Origin: Paenibacillus sp. V4I7
GTDB taxonomy: Bacteria; Bacillota; Bacilli; Paenibacillales; NBRC-103111
Reading direction: 5' to 3'
Assembly (NCBI RefSeq): GCF_030817275.1
Contig: NZ_JAUSZD010000002.1
Coordinates: 6,386,001 to 6,450,000 of the forward strand
Length of the DNA: 64,000 nucleotides
Part shown: positions 6,492 through 16,308 of the stretch, piece after piece
Layout: each line of letters opens with the position of its first letter
Position numbering within the stretch: position 1 is the stretch's first letter
Translations under genes and position numbers: made by a program
Notes under the pieces: generated by a model
What the model saw: the letters and a program-made list of their open reading frames with translations, nothing else
What the model was told of the DNA's origin: nothing
Databases searched by the model: none

Positions 6492-9212
6492 TTACTTGCT
6501 TGACTGATCGCGGGGTACGGTTGCAGTTACCGAGACCGTCGTCTTATTCCCCACTTTATCGGTTGCGGTATATGTGATCGTATAAACGCGCCCGGAACCG
6601 GTACCCGCTCGTTCTGCACGCAGCATAAATGAAGTATCCGGGGTACCGTACTCTGCTCCTTGTATATCATTCGGTTGATCTCCGTCGCCCAGGCCGTCGT
6701 CCGGTTCGTTGCTCGTTATGGAGATCAGCACGACCGAGTCGATCCCCGAAATGCCATCCTCCGAATAGATGCTGGCATTTACGGTTTCCAACTGATGGTT
6801 CACCGGCAAGAGCGTTGTCTTGTCAAGAACGATATGAAGCGTCGGCGCCGTCTTGTCAATGTTGTTTACTGATGCTACAACCGTTCCTGTATTGCCCGCC
6901 CTATCCATGAATTCAAACGTAAAGCTGCCATTCTGACTGAACGTATAGCTTGAAGCTCCGTTGTTATTGGTTATCCTCACTTGCTCATCGGGCTCGATCG
7001 TGGCGATAACATCCTGGTTTGTCATCGCCACGGTGCTGTATACCACCTTGGCTGTCGGAGCTGCGGTATCTATGGCTAATGTTCGATAAGCCCACTTCGA
7101 CCAAGCCCCCCGGGTATCTTGCGTCCGAACCCGAATGCTCCAGTTATCGTAATCCTGCATCATTGGAGCTTGATACGACGTCGCGGCATCGACCATTTCC
7201 CCGGAATCCCAAGCCGTCGTCTGCCAATTGTCTTTCGATCCTTGCACCTGATAAGCACGCTGTGCGTCGCCCGCATCCGCATCACTGAAGCTCCACGTGA
7301 ATGTCGGAGTGTTTACATTTAAATATTGCCCGTCCGTATACGATGTCAGGGTTGTAACCGGAGGCGTATTATCTGTTAACGGAATGATGCCGGTGCGCAG
7401 CAGGTTCCAGTTGTCAGTTCCTTTTAATACGTTTTGTACCGTGTACTGACTTGCTTCCTCCGGTGTAAGCTGTATCGACCAGCCTGCACGCGCTTTCGGA
7501 TTCGCACCCGGTCCCCGGCTGTTATACTCGGAGTATCTGGCCGTTTTCTCCTTATTCGGATCGCCCCAGTTATTCCAGCCGGAAGGTGCGATCGACGAGT
7601 CGATCATCGTGTCGATAAAAGCCACTGCAGCGTACGGACGCCACGGTCTTCCAAAGACGACGTTATTTACCCCCGGATCGGAGGTGATCTTCGAATTTAC
7701 AAAGACATACCCGTAGGTTGTAGTCTCCGGCGTACTTGCCGCGGTTATATAACCGCCTTTCAGGCGATTGCTGTGCAACTCATTGTTTTCGAAGAACGCG
7801 GTCGCCGGACCGTAAATGAAATCGACGTCGCCTTCGATATAGCAGTCTTTGAAATACTGCCGTTTATCAATGTAGATCGTATCCTGGAAGCCGAGGAAAC
7901 GGATATTTTTGTATACACCGCGGTCCCCGCTTAGAAAACCGGCGAGCGCCTGACCGGTGCCTTGACCGGAGTCGTTCTGGATGGTCATGTTTTCGGCCGA
8001 AAAATCTTTGCCTTGCACGAGGGCCGTGACCGTTTCGGTCGTACTATACGGCGTACCGTCAGGTTTCTTGGAATTCACGTTAAGATGGTAGACGAGAATC
8101 GTTCCGGTTGCGCTTTCGCCGACAAGGCTTACATACGGCTTGTTTGCCGGTACGACAATTTGCTCTCGATAGACGCCGTTGCGAATATAGATAACGGTCC
8201 TTTTGGTGTTACTGGCCGGAACCGCATTCAATGCCGCTTGAATCGTTGTAAAATCACCCGTTCCATCTTTCGCAACGACCAAAACATCCGCAGGGGTGAC
8301 AGCGATCGGTTCGGAATGATAGCTTTCCCCATGGTCGTTTACCGCTGAAATCACATAATCGTAGGTTACGCCATTGACAAGGCCCGCGTCCTGAAAGCTT
8401 GTCCCGGGAATACCGGTCTTAATCGTCTCATATTGACCGCTGCCGAATGCACCACGTTTGACGGTATACGATACCGCCCCGCTGACCTCTCGCCAGGTCA
8501 ATATGACCTGGGCATTGCCGGCAACAGCTTGAATGCTGTCCGGAATTGCAGGCGCTCCGCTCGGCACAGGGACTACCTGAACGGATGCGGAATTGGCGCT
8601 TGCAGTCGCCGGGCTTGCGGCCGATACGACATAGTAATAACTGGTGCCGTTGCTTACCGTTGAATCTGTATATTGGAGATCTGTTACACCCGAAACAACC
8701 GTCTCATAGTTTCGGCCATTTTCCGTACTGCGCTTCACATCGTAAGATAGAGCTCCAGCAACCTGGTTCCAGCGGATCGTAACCTGACCGTCGCCGCTTA
8801 TAGCCGTCAAACCGGTTGGAGCATCGAGCGGCGCCATCGGTACAACGTCGGCAGCGGTAGATGGCGCGCTTTCCCCTATACTTACGGATGTGACCTGATA
8901 ATAGTATCTAGTACCGTTGTCCAGTCCGAAATCACGGTACTTGGTGTCCAGTACATCGGCAATTTTGGTGAAGGGGCCAGCATGATCGGTGCTCCGGTAA
9001 AGCCTGTATGCGATGACCGGATACCCTTCAACCGGTGGATTCCAGGTCAGATCTGCCTGGCTGTTTCTGGGATTGGCCGTAAGATTGGTCGGTACGCCGG
9101 ACAGACTCGGAATATCTTCGGCAAACGCTACACTCGAAGCCATGGGGTTTCCGATCTGAATCCATGAAAGCAATAACATCAAACATACAATAGCCAAAAT
9201 ACTTTTTCTCAT
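6492..9212 (-). CDS. Secreted multidomain pectin methylesterase: three FN3, CE8, Ig-like tail
   Basis: I place the start at the ATG at 9212, which has AGGAGG six nt upstream and begins a proper signal peptide (MRKSILAIVCLMLLL). A longer frame to 9266 lacks a ribosome site. The 906-residue product has three FN3 domains (about 35-310), then CE8 (about 314-610) with KDGTGDFTTIQ, GFQDTIY (near 447), VDFIYG (near 463) and GRPWRP (near 520). A beta-sandwich follows (PPVTTLTSYTDG... IDTAAP), then one 71-residue Ig-like unit (NQDVIATI, FTFEFMDRAGN) and the C-terminal module with SITSNEPDDGLGDG. It shares these tail modules with the 2238-residue neighbour. It acts outside the cell on methylated pectin; the FN3 and Ig parts are probably spacers or surface-interaction domains. 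Confidence 0.92.
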   Translation of the reverse strand: MRKSILAIVCLMLLLSWIQIGNPMASSVAFAEDIPSLSGVPTNLTANPRNSQADLTWNPPVEGYPVIAYRLYRSTDHAGPFTKIADVLDTKYRDFGLDNGTRYYYQVTSVSIGESAPSTAADVVPMAPLDAPTGLTAISGDGQVTIRWNQVAGALSYDVKRSTENGRNYETVVSGVTDLQYTDSTVSNGTSYYYVVSAASPATASANSASVQVVPVPSGAPAIPDSIQAVAGNAQVILTWREVSGAVSYTVKRGAFGSGQYETIKTGIPGTSFQDAGLVNGVTYDYVISAVNDHGESYHSEPIAVTPADVLVVAKDGTGDFTTIQAALNAVPASNTKRTVIYIRNGVYREQIVVPANKPYVSLVGESATGTILVYHLNVNSKKPDGTPYSTTETVTALVQGKDFSAENMTIQNDSGQGTGQALAGFLSGDRGVYKNIRFLGFQDTIYIDKRQYFKDCYIEGDVDFIYGPATAFFENNELHSNRLKGGYITAASTPETTTYGYVFVNSKITSDPGVNNVVFGRPWRPYAAVAFIDTMIDSSIAPSGWNNWGDPNKEKTARYSEYNSRGPGANPKARAGWSIQLTPEEASQYTVQNVLKGTDNWNLLRTGIIPLTDNTPPVTTLTSYTDGQYLNVNTPTFTWSFSDADAGDAQRAYQVQGSKDNWQTTAWDSGEMVDAATSYQAPMMQDYDNWSIRVRTQDTRGAWSKWAYRTLAIDTAAPTAKVVYSTVAMTNQDVIATIEPDEQVRITNNNGASSYTFSQNGSFTFEFMDRAGNTGTVVASVNNIDKTAPTLHIVLDKTTLLPVNHQLETVNASIYSEDGISGIDSVVLISITSNEPDDGLGDGDQPNDIQGAEYGTPDTSFMLRAERAGTGSGRVYTITYTATDKVGNKTTVSVTATVPRDQSSK

Positions 9213-9363
9213 ACGCTTCCTCCTAATGAATAGTATCAACATCATGTCGAAAACAAGAATCCGCACTACCGATTCTCAAATTTTATATGGTGATATACAC
9301 CTCCATCTTCGGTTTGTAATCGCTTTCATCGTATCGCATTTAATAGAAGCGAACTTTATTTTA

Positions 9364-9396
9364 CACCTCCAAGACCCAGTTTCGGGTCCGGAGGTG
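9364..9396 (-). terminator. Hairpin after the CE8-CE12 gene
   Basis: CACCTCC and GACCC arms pair with GGGTC and GGAGGTG over 9364-9396. On the minus strand TAAAATAAAG follows. It probably ends the transcript from the giant gene at 9430-16146. Confidence 0.6.
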
Positions 9397-9429
9397 TTGC
9401 ATCGCTCCCTTTCGTCACTTCGTAACTAG

Positions 9430-12400
9430 TTATTTGCTGTCATGCGGTACCGTAACCTCAGCAGTAGCCGTCGTTTGGTTTCCTGCGAGATCGGTAATCG
9501 TATAAGTAATCAGATAAATGCGTCCTTGCCCTTTGCCGGACCGCTCGGCGCGCAGCTGAAACTCTGTATCGAAAGTTCCGATTTCGGCGCCCACGATATC
9601 TCCCGCCGTATCTCCGTCACCCAAGCCGTCGTCAGGCTCATTGCTCGTAATCGAGGTCAGCACGATCGTACTGACACCTGAACCTTCATCCTGCCCATAC
9701 ACGCTTATCTGAACGGATACCAGACTGTGATTCGCAGTCGATAAAGTCTGCTTATCCGGAATCAGTATTAATGTCGGCACTGTTGTATCGATGTTACTGA
9801 CGGTGGCCGTAGCCGTTCCTTTATTTCCTGCTTCATCCATTAATTCAAAGGTGAAGCTGCCATTGGCCGTGAATGTATAGCTCGTGGAACCGCCATTATT
9901 GGTGATCGCAGCAGCTTCGCTTGGCGTAATGGTTGCAACTACATCTTGATTGGTCGGCAATGTCGTGCTGTAGGCCACTGTTGCCGTTGGCGCTACTTTG
10001 TCGATGTTGTACACGGCGGCTACAACAGAGCCTTGATTGCCCGCCGCATCAACAAACTCGAATGTAAAGCTGCCATTGTCAGCAAACGTATAGCTGTTTG
10101 AACCACCATTGTTGGTAACAGTTACAGCTTCGCTTGGCGTAATGGTTGCAACGACATCTTGGTTGGTCGGCAATGTCGTGCTGTAGGCCACTGTTGCCGT
10201 TGGCGCTACTTTGTCGATGTTGTACACGGCGGCTACAACTGAGCCTTGATTGCCCGCCGCGTCAACAAACTCGAAAGTAAAGCTGCCATTGTCAGCAAAC
10301 GTATAGCTGGTTGAACCACCATTGTTGGTAACAGTTACAGCTTCGCTTGGCGTAATGGTTGCAATTACATCTTGGTTGGTCGGCAATGTCGTGCTGTAGG
10401 CCACTGTTGCCGTTGGCGCGATTTTGTCGATGTGGACGGTGACAAAATCATTTTCAGCATTTACCGGTTGTACAAGCACCCACATAAAATATAATGCTTT
10501 AGCCGCTTTCGCTCTTGTAACGCTCTTCTTCGGTTCAAGCTCTGTTCCGTTGATCATCTTGCCTCTGGCGATACCCTTCTCTGAGCGGATGAGACCCAAT
10601 TCATATGCATCCTTAACCTTATTGACCAAAGCCGGCGATATATCGGCTATATCCGTTAGCTGCTCGTAGGAAACTAGCGGATAGTACATAACTCCTTTGG
10701 CGCCGGCATCCAGATTCGGATCATAGTTCGGGCTGCCAGGCACAGAGGTCGTGCCGTTATAGTCGGTCATGTACTTCGGCTTCGTAGTGCCGAACTTGGC
10801 GCGATATGCGTCATCCAGAATGGAGCCCATCACCTCTCGCGAAAGAATTCCGCTCGTATATTCCGACGATGTCGATATATCCACGTCCATAAGCTCGCTG
10901 AGGGCCGTAATGAATTCGCCCACCGTCATATTCACATCGGGATTAAAGTTTCCATTGCTATCCTTGTACATAACACCAAACTGAAGCATTTTCTCAATCT
11001 GATTCCGATAGTAAGAGCCTGCGCCGATCGTTGTATCCTTGGCCATTTCAGGGAAAATGTGCACCCAATCATTCGATGCGACGGCATCCTTGACGTCTTG
11101 CTTCAGATAAGAAGCAATATCCGCGGCTTTCGGATCGCCTGCTGCTCCCTTGTTCGCGATGTCCGTAACGATGATTCGGGCAAATTGTTTTCCAAGAGCT
11201 TCCTTATAGTGAGTTCCGTCTACTTTGTTTGACGGATGTCCGTTGGCGTAGCTCCCATCGTTCGTTTTTCCCGGAGTTTCCCCTGCTTCAATGGACATGA
11301 CGATCGCGGTCGTCGCTTCGACTCCTATAGCGTTATAATACTTGAGGCTTTCCGAGTTCAGATCAACAACGGTGACTCCTAATTCCGCAGCTGCCTTTTT
11401 CATAATATCCGGGAACAGTCTGGTTTTAAAAGAGTTCGTATAGACAGATCCTGGCTGCGCGGCGCCGTTGACTCTGGACATCGGCGTCACCAGTACGGGA
11501 ATCATCCCGCGAGCCCGAATGGCAGGAACATACATATCCTTGATATAAGATTCATACATGGCTTCCGTAGCGCCTCTGCCGAATCGACGGTTCTCATCCG
11601 TACTTTCGTCATTATGACCGAACTGAACCAGCACGTAGTCTCCGACTTTTCCCGTCATCAGAATATCGTTAAAACGGCCTTCCGTATAAGCGCTCTTGAA
11701 CGAACGTCCACCCATCGAATAGTTAACGACGTTCACTTTGCTCAAATCGAACATATTGTCAAATACCTGACCCCAGCCACTCATCGGCGTTTCATCAAAG
11801 GTGTAGGATTTGACCGTAGAATCCCCCAGCGTATAAATCGTCTGAGAACTTCCAGCCGGGCGCGTTTGGGGCGCGATCGGTGTAAGAACGATTTCCTGTA
11901 CGCCTACAGGCGTATTCACTTTGTTCGGTTCAATCTCGATATCAATAAAGCTCTGGCCGTTAACAAAGTTGTAGGTCCATTCCTTACCGCTCGCAGTAAT
12001 GAAATTACGTATAGGCACCAACCGGGCTGTATCCCAGAACCCGCCTCTTAGAAGCCGGCTCGATTGCATGCCCGAAACCGATACGGTTGTGTCCGCAGCA
12101 GCGGAGGTTGTTTTAACGTAGACCTGGTACGCTCCCGGAGGAGCTTTGATCCGAAATGCCATGCCGTAATTGTTGTAGTTGTCCTTCTCAAAGCCTTTCT
12201 CTGCATAAAATTGCGGTTCGCTAATGACAAAACCGGTTCCGTCCGAAGTAATTGGAGCCGTATGCACTTGTCTTGCCGGCAGCGCGCTGGTCTCATTAAC
12301 AAAGCCATAGCCAACCGAAGAGTTGTACAGCGGCGCACCGTTATTCAGGCCATAAACCACTGACGTGTATCCGTCTTTAGCTGTATTGGTAAAATTAAAT

Positions 12401-15400
12401 TTGTAGGTAATCTGTTCGACCTTGTCGGGTACGTTCTGAATAAGATTAGCGATCACCATCAGATCCTGATTATCGATTTTCCCGTCCAGGTTGATGTCCC
12501 CCGCTTTGACCAAGTCCCATTCAGAATCCCCGGATGATTTGCCGTAATGAGCAGTGATCCATCCCAAATCTGCGATATCGATTGCCCCGTCCTTGTTGAC
12601 ATCCTTAGGATCATAATTGAAATTGACTGTGTTATAGAAATTTTGAATCGCCTTATTCAGCTCAAGTGCAGCTTTATCGATCTCCTGCTGTGTCGATGCC
12701 CCATTGCTCTCCACCGCCTTGGCGGCCTGGATCGCCGATTGGAACGTTGCCTTCGCTCCAGACGGGTACTGCCCTGTGCCCGTTCCTTCCACTGCGGCGA
12801 GGACCGCAGCTTCGGCATTGACAATAATGGAGTGGAGAACCGATATATCCGCATTCACACTCCCTTTTATTGTGCTGCTTACCGTCGCAGACGGCGCGCT
12901 TTGACCATCCGCATTGTTTGCGGTCACCGTATAATAGTAAGTTTGGCCTGCCACTACGTTAGAATCTATATAGGTCGTGTCATATACGGGACCGGCGATC
13001 GCCGTTAAGCTGCCGTCGCTTGTTGTGCTGCGTTGCACGCTGTAGTAGGCGGCTCCAGCAACAGGGCTCCAATTCAGCGTAATTGTCCCGTTGCCCGCTG
13101 TCGCGTTCACTCCTCCCGGAGCCGACAGTGCTTGTGGAGCTTCTTGTCCGGGCAGCATGCTGATTAACGTCGGCTCCCATCCATCGGCTCCCGCCAATAT
13201 TCGCTGCGGCGTATATTCATTGGCTTCACTAGCCGTTAATTGTCTGGTCCAGCTGAACCTGCCCTTCGCATTGGCTCCCGGCCCGCTGCTGTTATACTCC
13301 CCGTATCTGGCCGTCGTTTCATTGCTGGCACTGCCCCAATTGTCCCAACCGACGGCTTTGATATGGGCGTCCATCCAGCTGTTGATATATTTGACATTGG
13401 CGTACGGCCTCCAAGGTCTGCCCAAATCAACGGTGCTGTTCGTTGCGCTGATATTGGCATCGATATCCCAAGAGGAATCCCAGCTTCCTACCGTTACGGA
13501 AGATTTTAATGCAGAAGTGCCTCGTGTCAATCTCGAGTTGAGGAATACGTAACCGAATTCAGCTGTCGCATCCGTTGAAGCGGCTGTAATATGGCCTCCG
13601 GCCTTCCCTACGAATTTGATCTCCGAGCTGTCGAAGACCGCCCTCGCATTGCCGAAGATATAATCGCCATCGCCTTCAATAATAACGTCCTTATAGTATT
13701 GTCTGCCGCTGTTCGCATACAGAGTGTCCTGGAAGCCAAGCATCTTCACGTTCGTAAATACGGCGCGGTCTCCCGTCACAGACAACGCAACAGCCGGTGC
13801 AACCAACGTTCTCGGGTACGCTGTATTTTGAATCGTCAAGCTGTCCGCCGTGAAATTGGTTCCGGTTACGCTGACCGAGTAGCTGTTGCCCGTTCCCAAA
13901 ATAAGCGTTCCTGCAGGCAAAGCAGAGCAGAAGCCAGCAGCCGCCGGAGTTCCGGTCGCGCTCTCCTTGCAGGCATAGTCGTCGTAGGTCAGGATCGTGC
14001 CGTCCCGGCTTTCGCCGACAAAGCTAACATAAGGCTTATTGACCAGGATTTTTTCCTTATACACGCCGTTCTTGATGAAAATAACGGTTCTGACCGTATT
14101 GTTCGATGCGATGGAATTTACCGCATTTTGAATAGAAGTGAAATCACCCGTACCGTCCTTCGCAACGACGATCATTGACGCAGGCGTCGCAATGGCCGGC
14201 TTGCTGGGCGTACCTTCTCCATTTGCACTCGCAGCCGTCACGATATAGTAGTAGGTCGTGCCGTTCGAAGCAGTGTCATCGTTGGCGTTTGTTCCGGTCA
14301 AGCCTGTACTCAATACCGTGTACGGTCCGGCAAACGAGACCGCTCTCTTCACCGAATAGGAAGCTGCTCCCGGCACAGGATTCCACTGCAATGCCACCTT
14401 GTTATTGCCGGGGTTAACGGCAACTCCGCCTGGAGCGGCCGGCGCCCCTGCCGCTATGGAAGCAGGCGATGCGGCAACTTGTATGGAATTCATGCTTTCG
14501 AGCTGCCCGTTGAAAGCGGAAACCACATAATAATAGGTTGTGCCGTTGACCGCCGTTACATCCGTATAGCCCTCCGAGGCGACGTTTGCCGCGATCGTTG
14601 TGTAGGGGCCGCCGGAGTCCGTGCTGCGTTTCACGGTATAATAGGCTGCGCCGCTGACAGGCTCCCAACTTATGGCAACCTGCGAATCGGCAATATTGGC
14701 AGTAACATTCGCAGGCGACGCAAACGGTGCGGTCAGCTTCGCAACAACAGGCGTGCTATCGTTGCCGGGCGTTCCATCGGGTGCTTGGCTTGCCAATGTA
14801 TAATAATAGGTCGTACCGTTCGTTAAGCCTGAATCATAGTAGCTTGTTTGCGTATACGGCAGCGTGCTTGAAAGGGTTGTATACGGTCCTTCCAAAGACG
14901 TGCTGCGCTTCAACGTATACTGGCTTGCGCTTGAAACCTGACTCCATGTTAGGCTTGCCGCTGAATCACGGGCGACAACAGCTATATTCGCCGGAGGCTG
15001 GGGCAACGCCGCAGATGCCGTAGGCGTTACGGATTGCTCCACCGAATCGTTATTGCCGAATGTATTGACTGCGCTAATCTTATAGTAGTAGGTCGTATCA
15101 TTCGTTACGGTCGAGTCGTAATAATCCAATTGCGTCACAGGAAGCCCCGAAGCAATCGTCGTATACGGTCCGCCGGAAGTCGTACCGCGCAGAATCGAAT
15201 ACGACTCTGCGTTTTTCGCAGCCTTCCATAACATTTTTACTTTGGAGGCGTAAGGCGTAAGGCTTCCCCAGACAGGCGCATCCGGCAGCGCATTCGGCTT
15301 GTAGACAATGATGTTATCCAGCAAAATGTTTTGCGCTGTCAAGCCGCCGGTAGTTGCCGAATACGACTTGGCGACCGCATAATCCGTCGGCGCAGCACCG

Positions 15401-16146
15401 AGCGTTTTCAGCGAGAACGGTTGGCCCTCCAGCTTGCCGATCGCCGTTCCGTCGCTCATTTTGGTAACGTAGTAGTCGGCACGGAACGAAGTGAAGTTGA
15501 CAACTGCCTTCAAATGGTACCATACCCCGTTCGAGACGCTGTTCGGTGTAATATTGGTAAAAGCTCCGGCACTGTCCTTCCATGCGATTCTGCCGCCTTT
15601 GAGGTCGACTTGAACGAGCGTATCCGTCGTACGGTTCGCATCATTGATCCCGCCGGACAAGGCCAGGACTGTTCGACCGCGGCTGATATCGTTCGTTCCG
15701 TTCGGGACAGTTGTGTCTCCGAAGAAATACATATCCTGCTCAATCGTCAAGATGCCTTCTTTCACATTTTGTCCCAATGATTTGGCGATGGCCGTGGAAC
15801 CGCTGCCGTCACCGACAGTTGGGCCAAGCCCGTTCTTTCCGTCCAGGTCCCTGAGCAATAAAGCATCGGAAGTCACGGCTTCACCTCCGTCCATTCCAAC
15901 CTGGGTAATGCCGATCGAGCTGTTGGCGCCGGTAATAGTAGGCGTATAACCCGCTACCTTCGTCATAGGGTTTGTCGTTTTCATCACCGTCGCATCGGTT
16001 ACCCCATTAAAATCGTCATTGATTAGCGCGGTATTCCCGGAAGGCACAGACACGGCGGCCGCTGCTTTGCTATCTATTTGAGGAAAGGATGCTGTTAATA
16101 AAAGTGCAGCCAACCCAATTTTCAATAACCTATTCAACCAGACCAC
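9430..16146 (-). CDS. Giant secreted bifunctional esterase: CE8, dockerin-like pair, CE12, SLH-like, Ig repeats
   Basis: The 2238-residue product starts at a GTG (16146), but AAAAGGAAG directly abuts that codon; a TTG at 16137 has better spacing and begins MNRLLKIGLAALLL, so it is the likelier start. Approximate order: signal peptide; LamG-like module (40-290); four FN3; CE8 (657-995; GFQDTLY near 807, GDYIFG near 829, LGRPWRP near 909); FN3; helical segment; dockerin-like pair (1182-1240; DVNKDGAIDIAD and DINLDGKIDNQD); CE12/SGNH acetylesterase (TLGDSTV near 1440, VQFGHND near 1512, DGTHY near 1643); degenerate SLH-like repeats (1705-1888); three 71-residue Ig-like repeats; and the SNEPDDGLGDG tail module. 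It should remove methyl esters from homogalacturonan and acetyl groups from rhamnogalacturonan. The dockerin-like pair may bind the cohesin-like end of the next protein. Confidence 0.9.
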   Translation of the reverse strand: MVWLNRLLKIGLAALLLTASFPQIDSKAAAAVSVPSGNTALINDDFNGVTDATVMKTTNPMTKVAGYTPTITGANSSIGITQVGMDGGEAVTSDALLLRDLDGKNGLGPTVGDGSGSTAIAKSLGQNVKEGILTIEQDMYFFGDTTVPNGTNDISRGRTVLALSGGINDANRTTDTLVQVDLKGGRIAWKDSAGAFTNITPNSVSNGVWYHLKAVVNFTSFRADYYVTKMSDGTAIGKLEGQPFSLKTLGAAPTDYAVAKSYSATTGGLTAQNILLDNIIVYKPNALPDAPVWGSLTPYASKVKMLWKAAKNAESYSILRGTTSGGPYTTIASGLPVTQLDYYDSTVTNDTTYYYKISAVNTFGNNDSVEQSVTPTASAALPQPPANIAVVARDSAASLTWSQVSSASQYTLKRSTSLEGPYTTLSSTLPYTQTSYYDSGLTNGTTYYYTLASQAPDGTPGNDSTPVVAKLTAPFASPANVTANIADSQVAISWEPVSGAAYYTVKRSTDSGGPYTTIAANVASEGYTDVTAVNGTTYYYVVSAFNGQLESMNSIQVAASPASIAAGAPAAPGGVAVNPGNNKVALQWNPVPGAASYSVKRAVSFAGPYTVLSTGLTGTNANDDTASNGTTYYYIVTAASANGEGTPSKPAIATPASMIVVAKDGTGDFTSIQNAVNSIASNNTVRTVIFIKNGVYKEKILVNKPYVSFVGESRDGTILTYDDYACKESATGTPAAAGFCSALPAGTLILGTGNSYSVSVTGTNFTADSLTIQNTAYPRTLVAPAVALSVTGDRAVFTNVKMLGFQDTLYANSGRQYYKDVIIEGDGDYIFGNARAVFDSSEIKFVGKAGGHITAASTDATAEFGYVFLNSRLTRGTSALKSSVTVGSWDSSWDIDANISATNSTVDLGRPWRPYANVKYINSWMDAHIKAVGWDNWGSASNETTARYGEYNSSGPGANAKGRFSWTRQLTASEANEYTPQRILAGADGWEPTLISMLPGQEAPQALSAPGGVNATAGNGTITLNWSPVAGAAYYSVQRSTTSDGSLTAIAGPVYDTTYIDSNVVAGQTYYYTVTANNADGQSAPSATVSSTIKGSVNADISVLHSIIVNAEAAVLAAVEGTGTGQYPSGAKATFQSAIQAAKAVESNGASTQQEIDKAALELNKAIQNFYNTVNFNYDPKDVNKDGAIDIADLGWITAHYGKSSGDSEWDLVKAGDINLDGKIDNQDLMVIANLIQNVPDKVEQITYKFNFTNTAKDGYTSVVYGLNNGAPLYNSSVGYGFVNETSALPARQVHTAPITSDGTGFVISEPQFYAEKGFEKDNYNNYGMAFRIKAPPGAYQVYVKTTSAAADTTVSVSGMQSSRLLRGGFWDTARLVPIRNFITASGKEWTYNFVNGQSFIDIEIEPNKVNTPVGVQEIVLTPIAPQTRPAGSSQTIYTLGDSTVKSYTFDETPMSGWGQVFDNMFDLSKVNVVNYSMGGRSFKSAYTEGRFNDILMTGKVGDYVLVQFGHNDESTDENRRFGRGATEAMYESYIKDMYVPAIRARGMIPVLVTPMSRVNGAAQPGSVYTNSFKTRLFPDIMKKAAAELGVTVVDLNSESLKYYNAIGVEATTAIVMSIEAGETPGKTNDGSYANGHPSNKVDGTHYKEALGKQFARIIVTDIANKGAAGDPKAADIASYLKQDVKDAVASNDWVHIFPEMAKDTTIGAGSYYRNQIEKMLQFGVMYKDSNGNFNPDVNMTVGEFITALSELMDVDISTSSEYTSGILSREVMGSILDDAYRAKFGTTKPKYMTDYNGTTSVPGSPNYDPNLDAGAKGVMYYPLVSYEQLTDIADISPALVNKVKDAYELGLIRSEKGIARGKMINGTELEPKKSVTRAKAAKALYFMWVLVQPVNAENDFVTVHIDKIAPTATVAYSTTLPTNQDVIATITPSEAVTVTNNGGSTSYTFADNGSFTFEFVDAAGNQGSVVAAVYNIDKVAPTATVAYSTTLPTNQDVVATITPSEAVTVTNNGGSNSYTFADNGSFTFEFVDAAGNQGSVVAAVYNIDKVAPTATVAYSTTLPTNQDVVATITPSEAAAITNNGGSTSYTFTANGSFTFELMDEAGNKGTATATVSNIDTTVPTLILIPDKQTLSTANHSLVSVQISVYGQDEGSGVSTIVLTSITSNEPDDGLGDGDTAGDIVGAEIGTFDTEFQLRAERSGKGQGRIYLITYTITDLAGNQTTATAEVTVPHDSK
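9792..10430 (-). repeat. Three tandem 213-bp repeats coding 71-residue Ig-like units
   Basis: Copies of GCTTCGCTTGGCG start at 9914, 10127 and 10340, exactly 213 bp apart. Each unit codes for 71 residues (APTATVAYSTTLPTNQD... FTFEFVDAAGNQGSVVAA). The two inner boundaries are nearly identical at DNA level, so the repeats are recent or kept alike by gene conversion. A diverged unit is present in the 906-residue CE8 protein and in the remnant at 5863-6345. Confidence 0.9.
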
Positions 16147-16308
16147 TTCCTTTTCATGTAACGTTATTCAAGGCGAATTGCGTTTATTGCTGCAGAGCAA
16201 ACAAATGTTAAATGACAACAGCCATCTGCGCACCCATCCCTTTGCCTATCGGCGCAAATCCGTTTTAAGCGACGTCTGCGCCGAAAGACTGGTATTCTAC
16301 CGCCCCGT

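Noticed and set aside
9792..10430. Tandem repeats considered as a CRISPR array
   Set aside because: The units are 213 bp, fully coding and without spacers; they are protein repeats.
13591..14178. Plus-strand frame of 195 codons in the giant esterase gene
   Set aside because: It is the antisense of the CE8 domain, with no start signal and no recognisable domain.
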